Assembly (NCBI GenBank): GCA_964651245.1
Contig: CAZYVI010000002.1
Coordinates: 124,001 to 188,000, forward strand
Direction of reading: 5' to 3'
Length of the DNA stretch: 64,000 nucleotides
Source: Avedoeria sp964651245
GTDB taxonomy: Bacteria; Chloroflexota; Anaerolineae; Epilineales; Epilineaceae
Shown here: positions 34,082-42,580 of the stretch, in pieces
How positions within the stretch are numbered: the stretch's first letter is position 1
Layout of the letters: each line of letters starts with the position of its first letter
Made by a program: the position numbers and the translations under genes
Notes under the pieces: generated by a model
Database searches by the model: none
Told to the model about the DNA's origin: nothing
The model's input: the letters and a program-made list of their open reading frames with translations, nothing else

Positions 34082-35392
34082 TCAATCGCGGCCGGTGTCG
34101 AACTGGACAGCCTGGTCGACGAGCTGCGGGTCGCCGCCGTCGACATCGAGGTGCCACGAGCGGCGGGGCGAGCCGTCCGGCTCGCAGCAGGGTCCGGCGT
34201 CGTCGAGATCGCCGTTGGCCGTCCAGTCGAGCAGCCGGCCGAGTGGCCGGCCGTCGCGTCCGGCGTGCTCGTAGAATGGCCAGAACGCGGCCGTCTGGCC
34301 GTCGCTGCTGCGGACCAGGACGTAGCTCAACGCGAACCGGCAGCTCGAGTCGCCGCGCCCGTCCACCGGGTCGATCCGCAGCGCGTCGATCGTGCCGCTC
34401 CAGCCCTTGCTCGACGGCATCTCGACGACGTGGGTGCTGAAGCCGTGCGGTTGGTGGAAGGCGTCCAGCGTCACCTTGCGCCGTTCGTGGAAGGCGCCGT
34501 GGTCGGTGCGCCGGAAGAAGATCGACACCCGGTTGTCGGCGCAGGTGTGGCCGAGGCTGACCTGGATGCGGTCGAACAGCGGCCGTGGCCCAGCGCCGCC
34601 GGCGGCGCCGCCCGCCGCGCCGTCGTTGCAGCGGCCGACGCCGTCGCAGCCGCCGAGCGGATCGCCGTAGCCGCGGCCCCAGTCGGCCACCTGGGCGTTC
34701 TGGAGCGCCATGATCAGGATCGCCCGCGTTGTCGTCTTGGGAGCGCTGCCCCGCGCCGGCGCCGGCCAGACCAGCGGGTTGTGGTAGAAGACCGTCTCGC
34801 CGCTCTGGCCGAGGATGACCACGAAGTGGTCGCCGTAGCGCCCGGCCGAGTTCTTGTGGAAGCTGGCGTTGTCGAGGCCCGGAAAGTGGGTCGGCGCCGT
34901 GGCCACGAGCCCGACGACCGGGATGCACTGCGCGTTCATCGCGAAGATGTTCGCCGCGCCGTCGGTGGCGCGGCCGCGCAAGCAGAGACCGAAGGCGCGG
35001 GCGCCGGCGTCGAGCTGGCGCCAGTCCGTCGTCGGATTGCAGGGGCCGTCGGGCCGGCCCGTCATCGTCTGGCGCAGCTGGGCGACGAAGGCCTGGTCGG
35101 TGAGGCCGGCCGGCCGGCGGCCGTTGGCGTCGACGATCATCGCCACCGACGCCGGGCCGCAGTTGTTGTGGCCGTTGGGGTGGCTTGCGCGCAGGCACGC
35201 CTCCGGGCAGCGGGCGCCGTCGCACGTGCAATTGCAGTAGCTCTGGTGGTAGATCTGCGAGATGTGCGGCACCGGCAGCGGCGCCGGCGCCCCCTGGGCC
35301 AGGCCCGCCGCGGCCACGCCGGCGGCGAAGGCGAGGTCGGCCAGGAGCCACAGCGCGGCGCCGAGGGCCGCGCTTCGGTACAGGGAACCCAT
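34082..35392 (-). CDS. Secreted C39-like cysteine-peptidase-fold protein
   Basis: 436 residues. The signal peptide is ALGAALWLLADLAFAAGVAAAG. The peptidase_C39-like core has the catalytic Cys in NNCGPASVAMIVDANG, the His in YGDHFVVILGQSG and the following Asn in FYHNPLVWP. Before the active site is a Cys-rich stretch (YCNCTCDGARCPEACL), suggesting disulfides or a metal site. A C-terminal domain (about 265-436; IQVSLGHTC, VSIFFRRTD, CRFALSYVLV) looks like a beta-sandwich. No propeptide-cleaving ABC transporter is nearby, so it is probably a secreted protease or amidase rather than a bacteriocin processor. The ATG at 35392 begins the signal peptide. Confidence 0.75.
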   Translation of the reverse strand: MGSLYRSAALGAALWLLADLAFAAGVAAAGLAQGAPAPLPVPHISQIYHQSYCNCTCDGARCPEACLRASHPNGHNNCGPASVAMIVDANGRRPAGLTDQAFVAQLRQTMTGRPDGPCNPTTDWRQLDAGARAFGLCLRGRATDGAANIFAMNAQCIPVVGLVATAPTHFPGLDNASFHKNSAGRYGDHFVVILGQSGETVFYHNPLVWPAPARGSAPKTTTRAILIMALQNAQVADWGRGYGDPLGGCDGVGRCNDGAAGGAAGGAGPRPLFDRIQVSLGHTCADNRVSIFFRRTDHGAFHERRKVTLDAFHQPHGFSTHVVEMPSSKGWSGTIDALRIDPVDGRGDSSCRFALSYVLVRSSDGQTAAFWPFYEHAGRDGRPLGRLLDWTANGDLDDAGPCCEPDGSPRRSWHLDVDGGDPQLVDQAVQFDTGRD

Positions 35393-35517
35393 CGTTCGAC
35401 TCCCAGGGGCAGGGTGGTGGCAGCGTGGGGTGGCCGCTGGGGCGGTCCGTGGCGCGGCTCGGCGCAAGGAGCGTCGCAGCCATCGCCGGGCGGGCGTGGG
35501 CTGTGGGGCGGCGGGCG

Positions 35518-36810
35518 TCAGGGCACGACGGTGGTCTCGACGAGCTGTCGCACGTGCTGGGTGACGCCCCCGACGGCCACGGGCTCGGCCTTGACGTAGG
35601 CCACGCGCACGCCATCGGCCACCGGCCGGGCGACGACGCTGCCGAGGACGGTCGTGCCGGGCGGCGACACCTGGCGGACGGCGCCGCTGGCCGGGTCGAC
35701 CGCGAAGAGCGACGAACCGTGGACGACGAACAGCCGCCCGGCGGCGTGGGTCAGCTCCGACGGCAGCCCCGGCTGGCCGGTGGCGCGGCCGAGGTCGACG
35801 AGCGTCGAGAGCGACCGGGCGGCCAGGTCGTAGACGCCGATGCGGCTGGCGTAGGCCGGGGCGTCGGCGGCGCCGGCGGCCGCGCCGGCGGCCGCCGGGG
35901 CGCTCGCGGCCTGCATCAGGTAGAGGCGGGCGCCGTCGGCGCTGAAGGCGACGTCGGGCATGGCCTCGCCGGGCAGCGCCAGCTCGTCGAGCGGCGCGCC
36001 GGTGGCGCCGTCGAGAATCTTGACGGCGGCATCGTCGGGGCCGTCGGCGAGGCCGAGGGCGATCCGGCTGCCGTCGGCGGCGACGGCGAACGTGGCGCCG
36101 CCGGCGCCCGCCGCGGTCTTGAGCCCCGAGGCGAGCGTCGTCCGGGCGCGGGTGGCGAGGTCGATGCGGACCAGGTCGCCGCCGGCGTCGATCCCGAGCA
36201 CCGCGGCGCCGTCCGGGGTCAGCGCGTAGCCGTCGATCATGCAGCAGCCCTCGGTGAGGTTGGTGAGCGTCCGGCCGTCGCCGGAGACGAGGACGAGGTC
36301 GCGCGGCGCCGACAGGCTGCGGTCGAGGTCGTCGAGGTCCCAGGCCTGGAGCTCGGCCACGACGCCGTCGACACCCGGCCCGCCGGCGACGTCGAGGTAG
36401 GCGCGCTGCCCGGACGGCAGGCCGGCCAGGACGGTGCCGGTGGCGGCGTAGCGGCCGAGCGCGGCGTCGAAGGGCAGGCGGTAGAGCGCCGGCGGGTGCG
36501 GGAACGCCTTGTTCACGGTGTAGGCGAGGTCGTCCCCGTCGCCGATGAAGGCGATCCGGCGGACGGTCCACTCCGACTCGGTATCGGTCTCGGGCACGCT
36601 CTGCTCGACGACGGCGTTCAGGACGGCGCTCGGCGCGAACACGGTGGCGCCCAGCGCCGCCGGCGCGGCCGACGCGGGCGGCGGCGGCGGCGCGCCGACG
36701 CGGGCGCCGCGACCGGCGATGAGCGCGCCGGCGAAGACGGCCGTGCCGGCGGCGGTCGCGGCGAGCGCGACGGCCGCAGCCGGCAGGCCGGGGCGGGGGT
36801 GGATGGCCAT
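35518..36810 (-). CDS. Exported beta-propeller (WD40/TolB-like) protein
   Basis: 430 residues from ATG 36810, preceded by an excellent AGGAGGT ribosome binding site. An N-terminal hydrophobic segment (AAAVALAATAAGTAVFAGALIAG) is a signal or anchor. Blades follow with patterns such as RRIAFIGDGDDLAYTVNKAF, LTPDGAAVLGIDAGGDLVRID and MPDVAFSADGARLYLMQ, typical of TolB/WD40-type propellers. There is a CCMID motif near residue 190. The function is probably binding of an extracellular ligand. It is on the same strand as the downstream protease, 125 bases apart. Confidence 0.7.
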   Translation of the reverse strand: MAIHPRPGLPAAAVALAATAAGTAVFAGALIAGRGARVGAPPPPPASAAPAALGATVFAPSAVLNAVVEQSVPETDTESEWTVRRIAFIGDGDDLAYTVNKAFPHPPALYRLPFDAALGRYAATGTVLAGLPSGQRAYLDVAGGPGVDGVVAELQAWDLDDLDRSLSAPRDLVLVSGDGRTLTNLTEGCCMIDGYALTPDGAAVLGIDAGGDLVRIDLATRARTTLASGLKTAAGAGGATFAVAADGSRIALGLADGPDDAAVKILDGATGAPLDELALPGEAMPDVAFSADGARLYLMQAASAPAAAGAAAGAADAPAYASRIGVYDLAARSLSTLVDLGRATGQPGLPSELTHAAGRLFVVHGSSLFAVDPASGAVRQVSPPGTTVLGSVVARPVADGVRVAYVKAEPVAVGGVTQHVRQLVETTVVP

Positions 36811-36884
36811 GGCGAACCTCCTGTGACGATCGGTGGCGCGGGCGGGGGCTCGACGGCGCGCGGCCAGTATCGCCGCCGGCCGTT

Positions 36885-37952
36885 TCACGACCGTCCCACG
36901 CCGCCCCGTGCACGCGCCACCGCCGCCCAGACCGCCTCCACCGCCACCGCCCGGATGTCGCCGCCGGCTGCCGCGCCGGCCGCCACGGCCTCGCCGGCGC
37001 CCGGCACCGGTCCGTAGCGCGCCGCCGACGTCGGGCCGAAGACGACGACGACCGGCGTCCCGACGGCCGCCGCCAGGTGCGACACGCCGCTGTCGTTGCC
37101 CAGGTAGGCGTCGGCGCGGGCGACGAGCGCCGCCGTCGCCCCCAGCGCCAGCCGGCCGGCCAGCGACGCCACCGGCCCGGCGCTGCCGACCACGCCGCCG
37201 GCCGCGCCGCCCGCCGCGGCCGCGGCGCCCGCCACGACCGCCGCGGCCTCGACGCCGTCGCCCGGGCCGCCGATGACGATCGCCGTGCCGGACGCCGCCC
37301 AGCGCGCGGCGACGGCGGCGAAGCGGTCGGCCGGCCAGCGCTTGTCGAGCCGCTGCGCGCCCGGGTTCTGGCCGCCGCCGGGGTGGATGACGAGCCATGG
37401 CCGCGGCCAACGCGCCGCGCCGGCGGCGGCGAGGGCGGCGTCGGCGGCGGCCGCGTCGGCCGGCGACGGCGCGAAGACCGGGCGCGGCGCGGCCGGCGCC
37501 ACGCCGACGGCGCGCGCCAGGTCGAGGTAGATCTCGGTCTCATGGCGGGGGTCGTCGGGCCGGGTCGGCACGCGGACGGTGTGCCACCGGCCGCGCCCGC
37601 CGCTGTCGAGGCCGACGCGCCGCGGGATGCCGGCCAGCCGGGCGATGGCGGCCGGGATCGGCGAGCGCTCGGCGACGAACGCGGCGTCGTAGCCGCCGCG
37701 CCGCAGCGCGCCGATGAGGCGGGCGACGGCGGCCGGGCGCAGCTCCCCGCGCAGCGTGCCGCTGGCGTCGACGAGCGCGGCGACGTCGGGGTTGCCCCGC
37801 AGCACCGCCCGGCTGTGGTCGCCCACCGCCCAGTCGAGCGCGGCGTCGGGCCAAGCCGCGGTCAGGCTGCGGGCCAGCGGGGTGGCCATCAGGACGTCGC
37901 CGATGCAGCACGGCTTGAGGAGGACGACGCGCCGCGGCGGCGGGAACGTCAT
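36885..37952 (-). CDS. Glycosyltransferase family 9 (heptosyltransferase-like)
   Basis: 355 residues. The N-terminal GT9 motif is VVLLKPCCIGDVLMATPLARSL. The C-terminal donor-binding elements are LVIHPGGGQNPGAQRLDKRWP and AYLGNDSGVSHLAAAVGTPVVVVFGPT. GT9 enzymes add heptose or other sugars to lipopolysaccharide-type glycans or exopolysaccharides. In a probably LPS-free Chloroflexota cell it would act on another surface glycan. It starts 16 bases after the stop of the tandem DnaC-like gene and may be the last gene of that operon. Confidence 0.9.
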   Translation of the reverse strand: MTFPPPRRVVLLKPCCIGDVLMATPLARSLTAAWPDAALDWAVGDHSRAVLRGNPDVAALVDASGTLRGELRPAAVARLIGALRRGGYDAAFVAERSPIPAAIARLAGIPRRVGLDSGGRGRWHTVRVPTRPDDPRHETEIYLDLARAVGVAPAAPRPVFAPSPADAAAADAALAAAGAARWPRPWLVIHPGGGQNPGAQRLDKRWPADRFAAVAARWAASGTAIVIGGPGDGVEAAAVVAGAAAAAGGAAGGVVGSAGPVASLAGRLALGATAALVARADAYLGNDSGVSHLAAAVGTPVVVVFGPTSAARYGPVPGAGEAVAAGAAAGGDIRAVAVEAVWAAVARARGGVGRS

Positions 37953-37968
37953 CGGCCGAAGGCCCGCC

Positions 37969-39384
37969 TCACGCGGTGCGCCGCCGCCCGCCGCCGCGCG
38001 GCGCGGCCGGGGGTGCGGACGACGGCCCGTGGTAGGGCGGGGCGACGATCTCGAACATCGTGCACAGCCGGCGGTCGAACATCCGGGTGCGCAGGCGCGG
38101 GCTGAGCGACTCGAGGCGCTCGGCGGTGGTGATGACGGTCGGGAGGCGGGCGGCGTAGCGGTGGTTCAGGAGCTGGTAGAGCTTCTCCTGGGCCCACGGC
38201 GTCGCGCTCTCGGTGCCGAGGTCGTCGAGGACGAGCAGCGGCGCCGAGCGGACCTCCTCGAAGCGCTGGTCGTAGCCGGTGCGGCTCGTGGGGCTGAAGG
38301 CGTTGCGGAGGTGGTCGAGGAGGTCGGGCACGACGACGAACAGCGCCGCCCGGCCCTGGGCCACGGCCTCGTTGGCGATGGCCGCCGCCAGGTGGGTCTT
38401 GCCGACGCCGTGCTCGCCGAGCAGGACGAGCCAGCCGCGCGGGTCGACCGCCCAGGCGTGGGCGAGCTGCTGGGCGCGGACCAGGTTCTCGGCCTGGGCG
38501 CGCGGCAGCTGGGCGGCCCGGGTGTCCCAGGTGGCGAACGTCGCGTCGCGGTAGAGGTGGAGGCTCGAGAGCTCGACCGCCTCGCCCGAGACGCCGCCGC
38601 GGTAGTCGAGCGCCTTGAGGCCGTAGACCTTGACGATCTCGAAGTGGCCCAGCCGCGAGCGCAGCCGCTCGTCGAACGCATCGGGCGCCAGGTTCGAGGT
38701 GATGACCGTCGGCAGCCGCAGCGTGTAGCGGTGGTTGAGGATCTGGAACAGCTTCTCGGCCGCCCAGGGCGTCGGCGATTGGGCGCCGAGGTCGTCGAGG
38801 ATCAGCAGCGGCGCGCCGCGCACCGCCTCGAGCCGCGCGTCGACGCTCGAGTCGGCGTCCGGGGCGAAGGCGGCCCGGAGGTGATCGAGCAGGTCGGGCA
38901 CGACGACGAACAGGGCCGGCTGGTCGGCCTGCAGCCGGGCGTTGGCGATCGCCGCCGCCAGGTGGGTCTTGCCGGCGCCGTAGCCGCCCCACAGCACCAG
39001 CCAGCCGTCGGGCTGCTCGGCGAAGCGCCGGGCGGCGGCGAACGCGGCCTCGAGCGTCCGCACCGCCTCGGGCGCGTTGCCCGGCGCGTCGACGCGGAAC
39101 GTTTCGAACGTCATCTCGGCCAGGGCCGAGAGGTGCGATGCGGCCGCGACGTCAGCGGCCCGGCGGGCGGCGAGCTCGTCGGCGATGCAGCGGCACGGGA
39201 AGGCGCGGCCGAAGTCGGGGTGGCCCAGCGGCACGTCGCGCCGCAGCCAGCCGACGCCGCCGCACACCGCGCACGGCGGCGGCTCCGGCGCGGCGGGCGC
39301 CTCGCTAGCGCTCGACCCAAGCCGCGAACGGGCCCTCGCTATCGGGTCGGCGAGCGGCTTCAGGGCGTCGCCCAGTGACTTCAT
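37969..39384 (-). CDS. Helicase-loader-like protein with two tandem DnaC/DnaI AAA+ modules
   Basis: 471 residues from ATG 39384, which has GAGGGGG at the right distance (an ATG at 39405 adds 7 residues). An N-terminal zinc-binding-like region has CAVCGGVGW and FPCRC. Two complete AAA+ modules follow about 190 residues apart: Walker A GGYGAGKTHLAAA (Lys139) with Walker B LLILDDLGAQ, and GEHGVGKTHLAAA (Lys329) with LLVLDDLGTE; both share VVVPDLLDHLR, EKLFQILNHRY or EKLYQLLNHRY, and LPTVIT. Normal DnaC/DnaI loaders have one module. The gene lies in an operon after dnaB and a DnaD-like gene, so it most likely loads DnaB at origins. It overlaps the DnaD-like gene by 80 bases. Confidence 0.88.
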   Translation of the reverse strand: MKSLGDALKPLADPIARARSRLGSSASEAPAAPEPPPCAVCGGVGWLRRDVPLGHPDFGRAFPCRCIADELAARRAADVAAASHLSALAEMTFETFRVDAPGNAPEAVRTLEAAFAAARRFAEQPDGWLVLWGGYGAGKTHLAAAIANARLQADQPALFVVVPDLLDHLRAAFAPDADSSVDARLEAVRGAPLLILDDLGAQSPTPWAAEKLFQILNHRYTLRLPTVITSNLAPDAFDERLRSRLGHFEIVKVYGLKALDYRGGVSGEAVELSSLHLYRDATFATWDTRAAQLPRAQAENLVRAQQLAHAWAVDPRGWLVLLGEHGVGKTHLAAAIANEAVAQGRAALFVVVPDLLDHLRNAFSPTSRTGYDQRFEEVRSAPLLVLDDLGTESATPWAQEKLYQLLNHRYAARLPTVITTAERLESLSPRLRTRMFDRRLCTMFEIVAPPYHGPSSAPPAAPRGGGRRRTA

Positions 39385-40129
39385 CGTCGTCCCCCTCGTA
39401 TCCATCGCGCGCCCAGCGCGCCAGGATGGCCCGGACGTAGCTCCACTTGCGCACCCCGTTGGCCGCCGCCAGTCGGAAGGCGCGGTCGATCCACGCCGCC
39501 GGGTAGGCTTCGGCGGCTTCGGCCAACTCGTCGGCCAGCATCGGCGTCACCAGGCCGATCGTCTGCTCGTAGCGGGCGAAGATCGCGCCACGGTCGGCCG
39601 CGTCGGCCGGCGCGACGGCCGGCGGCGCCGCCTCGGGCGCCAGGTCGGGCCAGCGCCGCGGGTCGGCCGTCGCCTCGTCGACCACGGCGCGGCCGGCGCG
39701 GTCGTTGACGGCCAGCCAGCCGTGGTGCGCCAGCAGCAGCCCGCGCGCCGCAAGCGCCTGGCAGGCGCGGGCCAAGCGCGCCGTGGCGTCCGCTTCGGCG
39801 GCAGGGTCGGCCGGGGCGGGCGCGTCGCCGGCCGCGGCGGCCGCGGCGCGGGCGCGGCGGCGGAGGCCGGGGTCGGCGGCGACGTCGGCGGCGCGGACGG
39901 CGGCCGGCGCGCCGGCGGGTCGGCGGTGGACCTGCCAGAGGACCCACAGCAGCACGGCCAGCGCCAGGGGGTCGTCGATCGCGGCCATGTCGCGGCTGAA
40001 CAGGAGGTCGGGCACCGGCGTCGTGCGCGCCCCCGACGGGTAGCCGGCGGCCACGCGCGGGTCGCGGGCGGCCTCGCCGGCGGCGCGCGGGCGGTCGGCC
40101 GGTGGGCGCGGGGCGCCGCGCGGCGTCAC
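39305..40129 (-). CDS. DnaD-domain replication protein
   Basis: 274 residues from GTG 40129, overlapping the dnaB stop (GTGA). The C-terminal DnaD-like domain is visible: IFARYEQTIGLVTPMLADEL, then EAYPAAWIDRAFRLAAANG and VRKWSYVRAILARWARDGY, the classical YxxxIxxxxT...W...KW.Y...IL..W pattern. The N-terminal half (LLFSRDMAAIDDPLALAVLLWVLWQVH) looks like a winged helix. In Firmicutes DnaD remodels DNA and helps recruit helicase. The place between dnaB and the loader supports a primosome role. Confidence 0.82.
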   Translation of the reverse strand: MTPRGAPRPPADRPRAAGEAARDPRVAAGYPSGARTTPVPDLLFSRDMAAIDDPLALAVLLWVLWQVHRRPAGAPAAVRAADVAADPGLRRRARAAAAAAGDAPAPADPAAEADATARLARACQALAARGLLLAHHGWLAVNDRAGRAVVDEATADPRRWPDLAPEAAPPAVAPADAADRGAIFARYEQTIGLVTPMLADELAEAAEAYPAAWIDRAFRLAAANGVRKWSYVRAILARWARDGYEGDDDEVTGRRPEAARRPDSEGPFAAWVER

Positions 40130-41505
40130 GGGGTGGTCCAGCCGGCCGGCGGCGCGTCGAGCGGGGCGCCGCCCGGGCCCTTGGCCAGGTCGGCGAAGCG
40201 CGTCTCGGCGCCGATGAAGACGAGCTCGACCTGCCCGGTCGGACCGTGGCGGTGCTTGGCGACCATGACCTCGGTGATGTTGGCGTGCTCGGTCTCCTTG
40301 CCGGCCTCGGTGTCGCGGTAGAGGAACAGGACGATGTCGGCATCCTGCTCGATCGCGCCCGACTCGCGCAGGTCGGACAGCTGCGGCCGGCGGTCGGCCC
40401 GGCTCTCGACGGCGCGCGAGAGCTGGCTGGCGGCGATGACCGGCACCCGCAGCTCGCGCGCCAGCGCCTTGAGGCTGCGCGAGATGTGGCCGATCTCCTG
40501 AACGCGGTTCTCGACCCGCCGGCCGGCCTGCATGAGCTGGAGGTAGTCGATGATCACGAGGTCGACGCCGCGCTCCGACGCCAGGCGCCGCACCTTGGCG
40601 CGCACCTCGAACGGCGAGATCCCGGGCGTGTCGTCGATGTAGAGCGGCGCCCCGGCCAACTCGCCCATCGCGCGCGTCAGGAGCTCGAGGTCGCGGTCGC
40701 TGCGGATGCGGCCCAGGCGCAGGTCCTGGGTCGAGAGGCCGGTCTTCGAGGCCAGCAGGCGCTGCGCCAGCTGCTCGGCGCTCATCTCGAGGCTGAACAC
40801 GGCCACCGTCAGGCCGGTCTCGATGGCGACGTTGGCCGCCACCGACAGCAGCCAGCTCGTCTTGCCCATGCCCGGCCGCCCGGCGACGATGCACAGATCG
40901 GACGGCTGGAGGCCGCCCAGCAGGCGGTCGAGGTCGGTGAAGCCGGTCGGCGTGCCCAGCATCGACTCGCGGTTGGCCTGGATCTCCTCGATGCGCTCGA
41001 AGTAGGCGTCGAGGATGTCGCGCAGGCTGAGCAGCTCGCGGCGCTGGCGGTCCTTGAAGACCTCGAACAGCACGCCCTCGGCCTGGTCGATCGTCTCCTC
41101 GACGGTCTCGGCGTCGTCCTGCCAGGCGATCTGGGCGATCTTGCCGGCGGCCGAGATGAGCCGCCGCATGACCGACGCGCGCTCGACGAGCGACGCGTAG
41201 TGCTCGACGTAGTGGGCGACCGGCGTGTGGGTCATCAGCTCGGTCAGGTAGGCGCTGCCGCCGACGCTCGTCAGCTCACCGGCGCGCTCGAGCTCGGCGG
41301 CGACGGTGAGGTAGTCGATCGCCAGGCCGCGCCGGAACAGCTCGGTGATCGCGCGGTAGACCTTCTGGTGGGCCGGGCGGAAGAAGTCGTCGGCCGTCAG
41401 CAGGCCCACCACCTGCGGCGCGGCGGCGGGGTCGATGAGCAGCGCGCCGAGCACGGCCTGCTCGGCGTCGAGGTTGGCGGGGGCGACGGCTGGGGTGTCG
41501 AGCAT
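40126..41505 (-). CDS. dnaB: Replicative DNA helicase DnaB
   Basis: 459 residues, normal length. The N-terminal domain (NLDAEQAVLGALLIDP) interacts with primase. The RecA-like motor has Walker A AGRPGMGKTSW (Lys215), VFSLEMSAEQLAQRLL, Walker B VDLVIIDYLQLM, ISRSLKALARELRVPVIAASQLSR and RRPQLSDLRESGAIEQDADIV, and the arginine-finger region AKHRHGPTG. It unwinds the fork as a hexamer. It is the second gene of an operon that continues with a DnaD-like protein and a tandem-ATPase loader. Confidence 0.97.
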   Translation of the reverse strand: MLDTPAVAPANLDAEQAVLGALLIDPAAAPQVVGLLTADDFFRPAHQKVYRAITELFRRGLAIDYLTVAAELERAGELTSVGGSAYLTELMTHTPVAHYVEHYASLVERASVMRRLISAAGKIAQIAWQDDAETVEETIDQAEGVLFEVFKDRQRRELLSLRDILDAYFERIEEIQANRESMLGTPTGFTDLDRLLGGLQPSDLCIVAGRPGMGKTSWLLSVAANVAIETGLTVAVFSLEMSAEQLAQRLLASKTGLSTQDLRLGRIRSDRDLELLTRAMGELAGAPLYIDDTPGISPFEVRAKVRRLASERGVDLVIIDYLQLMQAGRRVENRVQEIGHISRSLKALARELRVPVIAASQLSRAVESRADRRPQLSDLRESGAIEQDADIVLFLYRDTEAGKETEHANITEVMVAKHRHGPTGQVELVFIGAETRFADLAKGPGGAPLDAPPAGWTTP

Positions 41506-41550
41506 CGGGGGCGGGTGCGCTTTCGAAGGCGCGCGAGCGGCGCCGGGCGG

Positions 41551-42102
41551 TCAGTCCTCGGGATCGGCCGACGGCCCGAAGTCGCCGAGATCGAGCTCCT
41601 CGAAGAAGTCGCGGAAGACGTCGAGGCCGTCTTCCTCCTCGCCGGCTGCCGGCCGGACCGCCGGCGGCCGGGCGCCGGTCGGCGTGGGCTCGTCGCCCTC
41701 GGTCGACGGCAACTGGCCGGCGGCGGCCATGACGGCGTCGGCCACGTAGATCGGCACCTCGACGCGCACGGCCAGCGCGATCGCGTCGCTCGACCGGCTG
41801 TCGATCTCGATCGTCTCGCCGTCGCGGGTGACGACGATGCGGGCGAAGTAGGTCTCGTCGGCCAGCTCGCTGACGATGACGTGGTTGACGGTGGCGCCAA
41901 GCTGCTCGATGGCGCCGCGGAGCAGGTCGTGGGTGAGCGGCCGCTCGACCTCGGTGTGCTGCAGGCCGAGCGTGATCGCGTCGGCTTCGGCCGGGCCGAT
42001 CCAGATCGGCAGGAAGCGGGGGCCGTCCTTCTCGCGCAGCAGGACCAGCCGCTGCTGGTTCATCAGGCTCACCCGAATGCTCTCGACCCTGACCTCGACC
42101 AT
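41551..42102 (-). CDS. Bifunctional nuclease family protein (DUF151)
   Basis: 183 residues. The DUF151 core is LREKDGPRFLPIWIGPAEADAI, then DLLRGAIEQLGATVNHVIV and IDSRSSDAIALAVRVEVPIYVA, which match the BFN domain (DNase and RNase activity described for plant and Thermotoga members). An acidic Pro/Glu-rich tail follows from about residue 135. GAGGAG lies 7 bases before the ATG. It is the first gene of the replication operon, driven by the palindromic promoter at 42151-42195. Confidence 0.92.
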   Translation of the reverse strand: MVEVRVESIRVSLMNQQRLVLLREKDGPRFLPIWIGPAEADAITLGLQHTEVERPLTHDLLRGAIEQLGATVNHVIVSELADETYFARIVVTRDGETIEIDSRSSDAIALAVRVEVPIYVADAVMAAAGQLPSTEGDEPTPTGARPPAVRPAAGEEEDGLDVFRDFFEELDLGDFGPSADPED

Positions 42103-42150
42103 CGCGCGCTCCTCGACCCACGGCCGACCGCGGCGCCGCCGGGGCCGGCT

Positions 42151-42195
42151 GGGGGCGATTATACTGCGGCGGACCGCCTACCTATAATCGCCCCC
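42151..42195. promoter_or_regulatory. Palindromic divergent promoter with a perfect TATAAT on each strand
   Basis: GGGGGCGATTATA (42151-42163) and TATAATCGCCCCC (42183-42195) are exact inverted repeats around 19 bases. The -10 boxes are 42163-42158 (minus strand, towards DUF151-dnaB) and 42183-42188 (plus strand, towards 42251). Expected leaders are nearly equal, about 50 and 56 bases. No good -35 is seen for either. The symmetry would also fit a dimeric regulator site. Confidence 0.65.
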
Positions 42196-42250
42196 CGCGG
42201 CGCCGCGCCGCCGTCGAAGCCCGCCGCCACGCGCCCGAAAGGCCCCGCCG

Positions 42251-42565
42251 ATGCCCGATTCGCTCTCGGACGCGCTGCCGATCGTCGGTGCGATCTGCGG
42301 CGGGGCGCTGGCGCTCGTGGTGTTCAGCGTGGCGTTCTGGACCGCCCGCGACGTGGCGGCGCGGACGCGGGATCGCACGATGCGCCTGGCCGCGGTGGCG
42401 CTGGTGCTCGTGCTGCCGGTGGTCGGCAGCGTCGTCTACCTGCTGCTGCGGCCGCGCGAGACGCTGGCCGACCGCTACGAGCGCGAGCTCGTCGAGGAGA
42501 TCTTGGCCCGCGAGGTCAGCTTGGCGGAGCTGGCGCGCCGGACGAAGGGCGCGCCCGGCGGGTAA
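42251..42565 (+). CDS. Small two-helix membrane protein (PLDc_N-like)
   Basis: 104 residues. Two transmembrane helices: LPIVGAICGGALALVVFSVAFW and LAAVALVLVLPVVGSVVYLLLRP, joined by TARDVAARTRDRTMR, then ETLADRYERELVEEILAREVSLAELARR. The FWTARD and VGSVVYLLLRPRETL pattern resembles Chloroflexota membrane proteins that carry a C-terminal zinc ribbon; here the chain stops at PGG without one. The function is unknown. It is divergent from the replication operon and shares its palindromic promoter. Confidence 0.75.
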   Translation: MPDSLSDALPIVGAICGGALALVVFSVAFWTARDVAARTRDRTMRLAAVALVLVLPVVGSVVYLLLRPRETLADRYERELVEEILAREVSLAELARRTKGAPGG

Positions 42566-42580
42566 CGAGACGCTCGTCGG

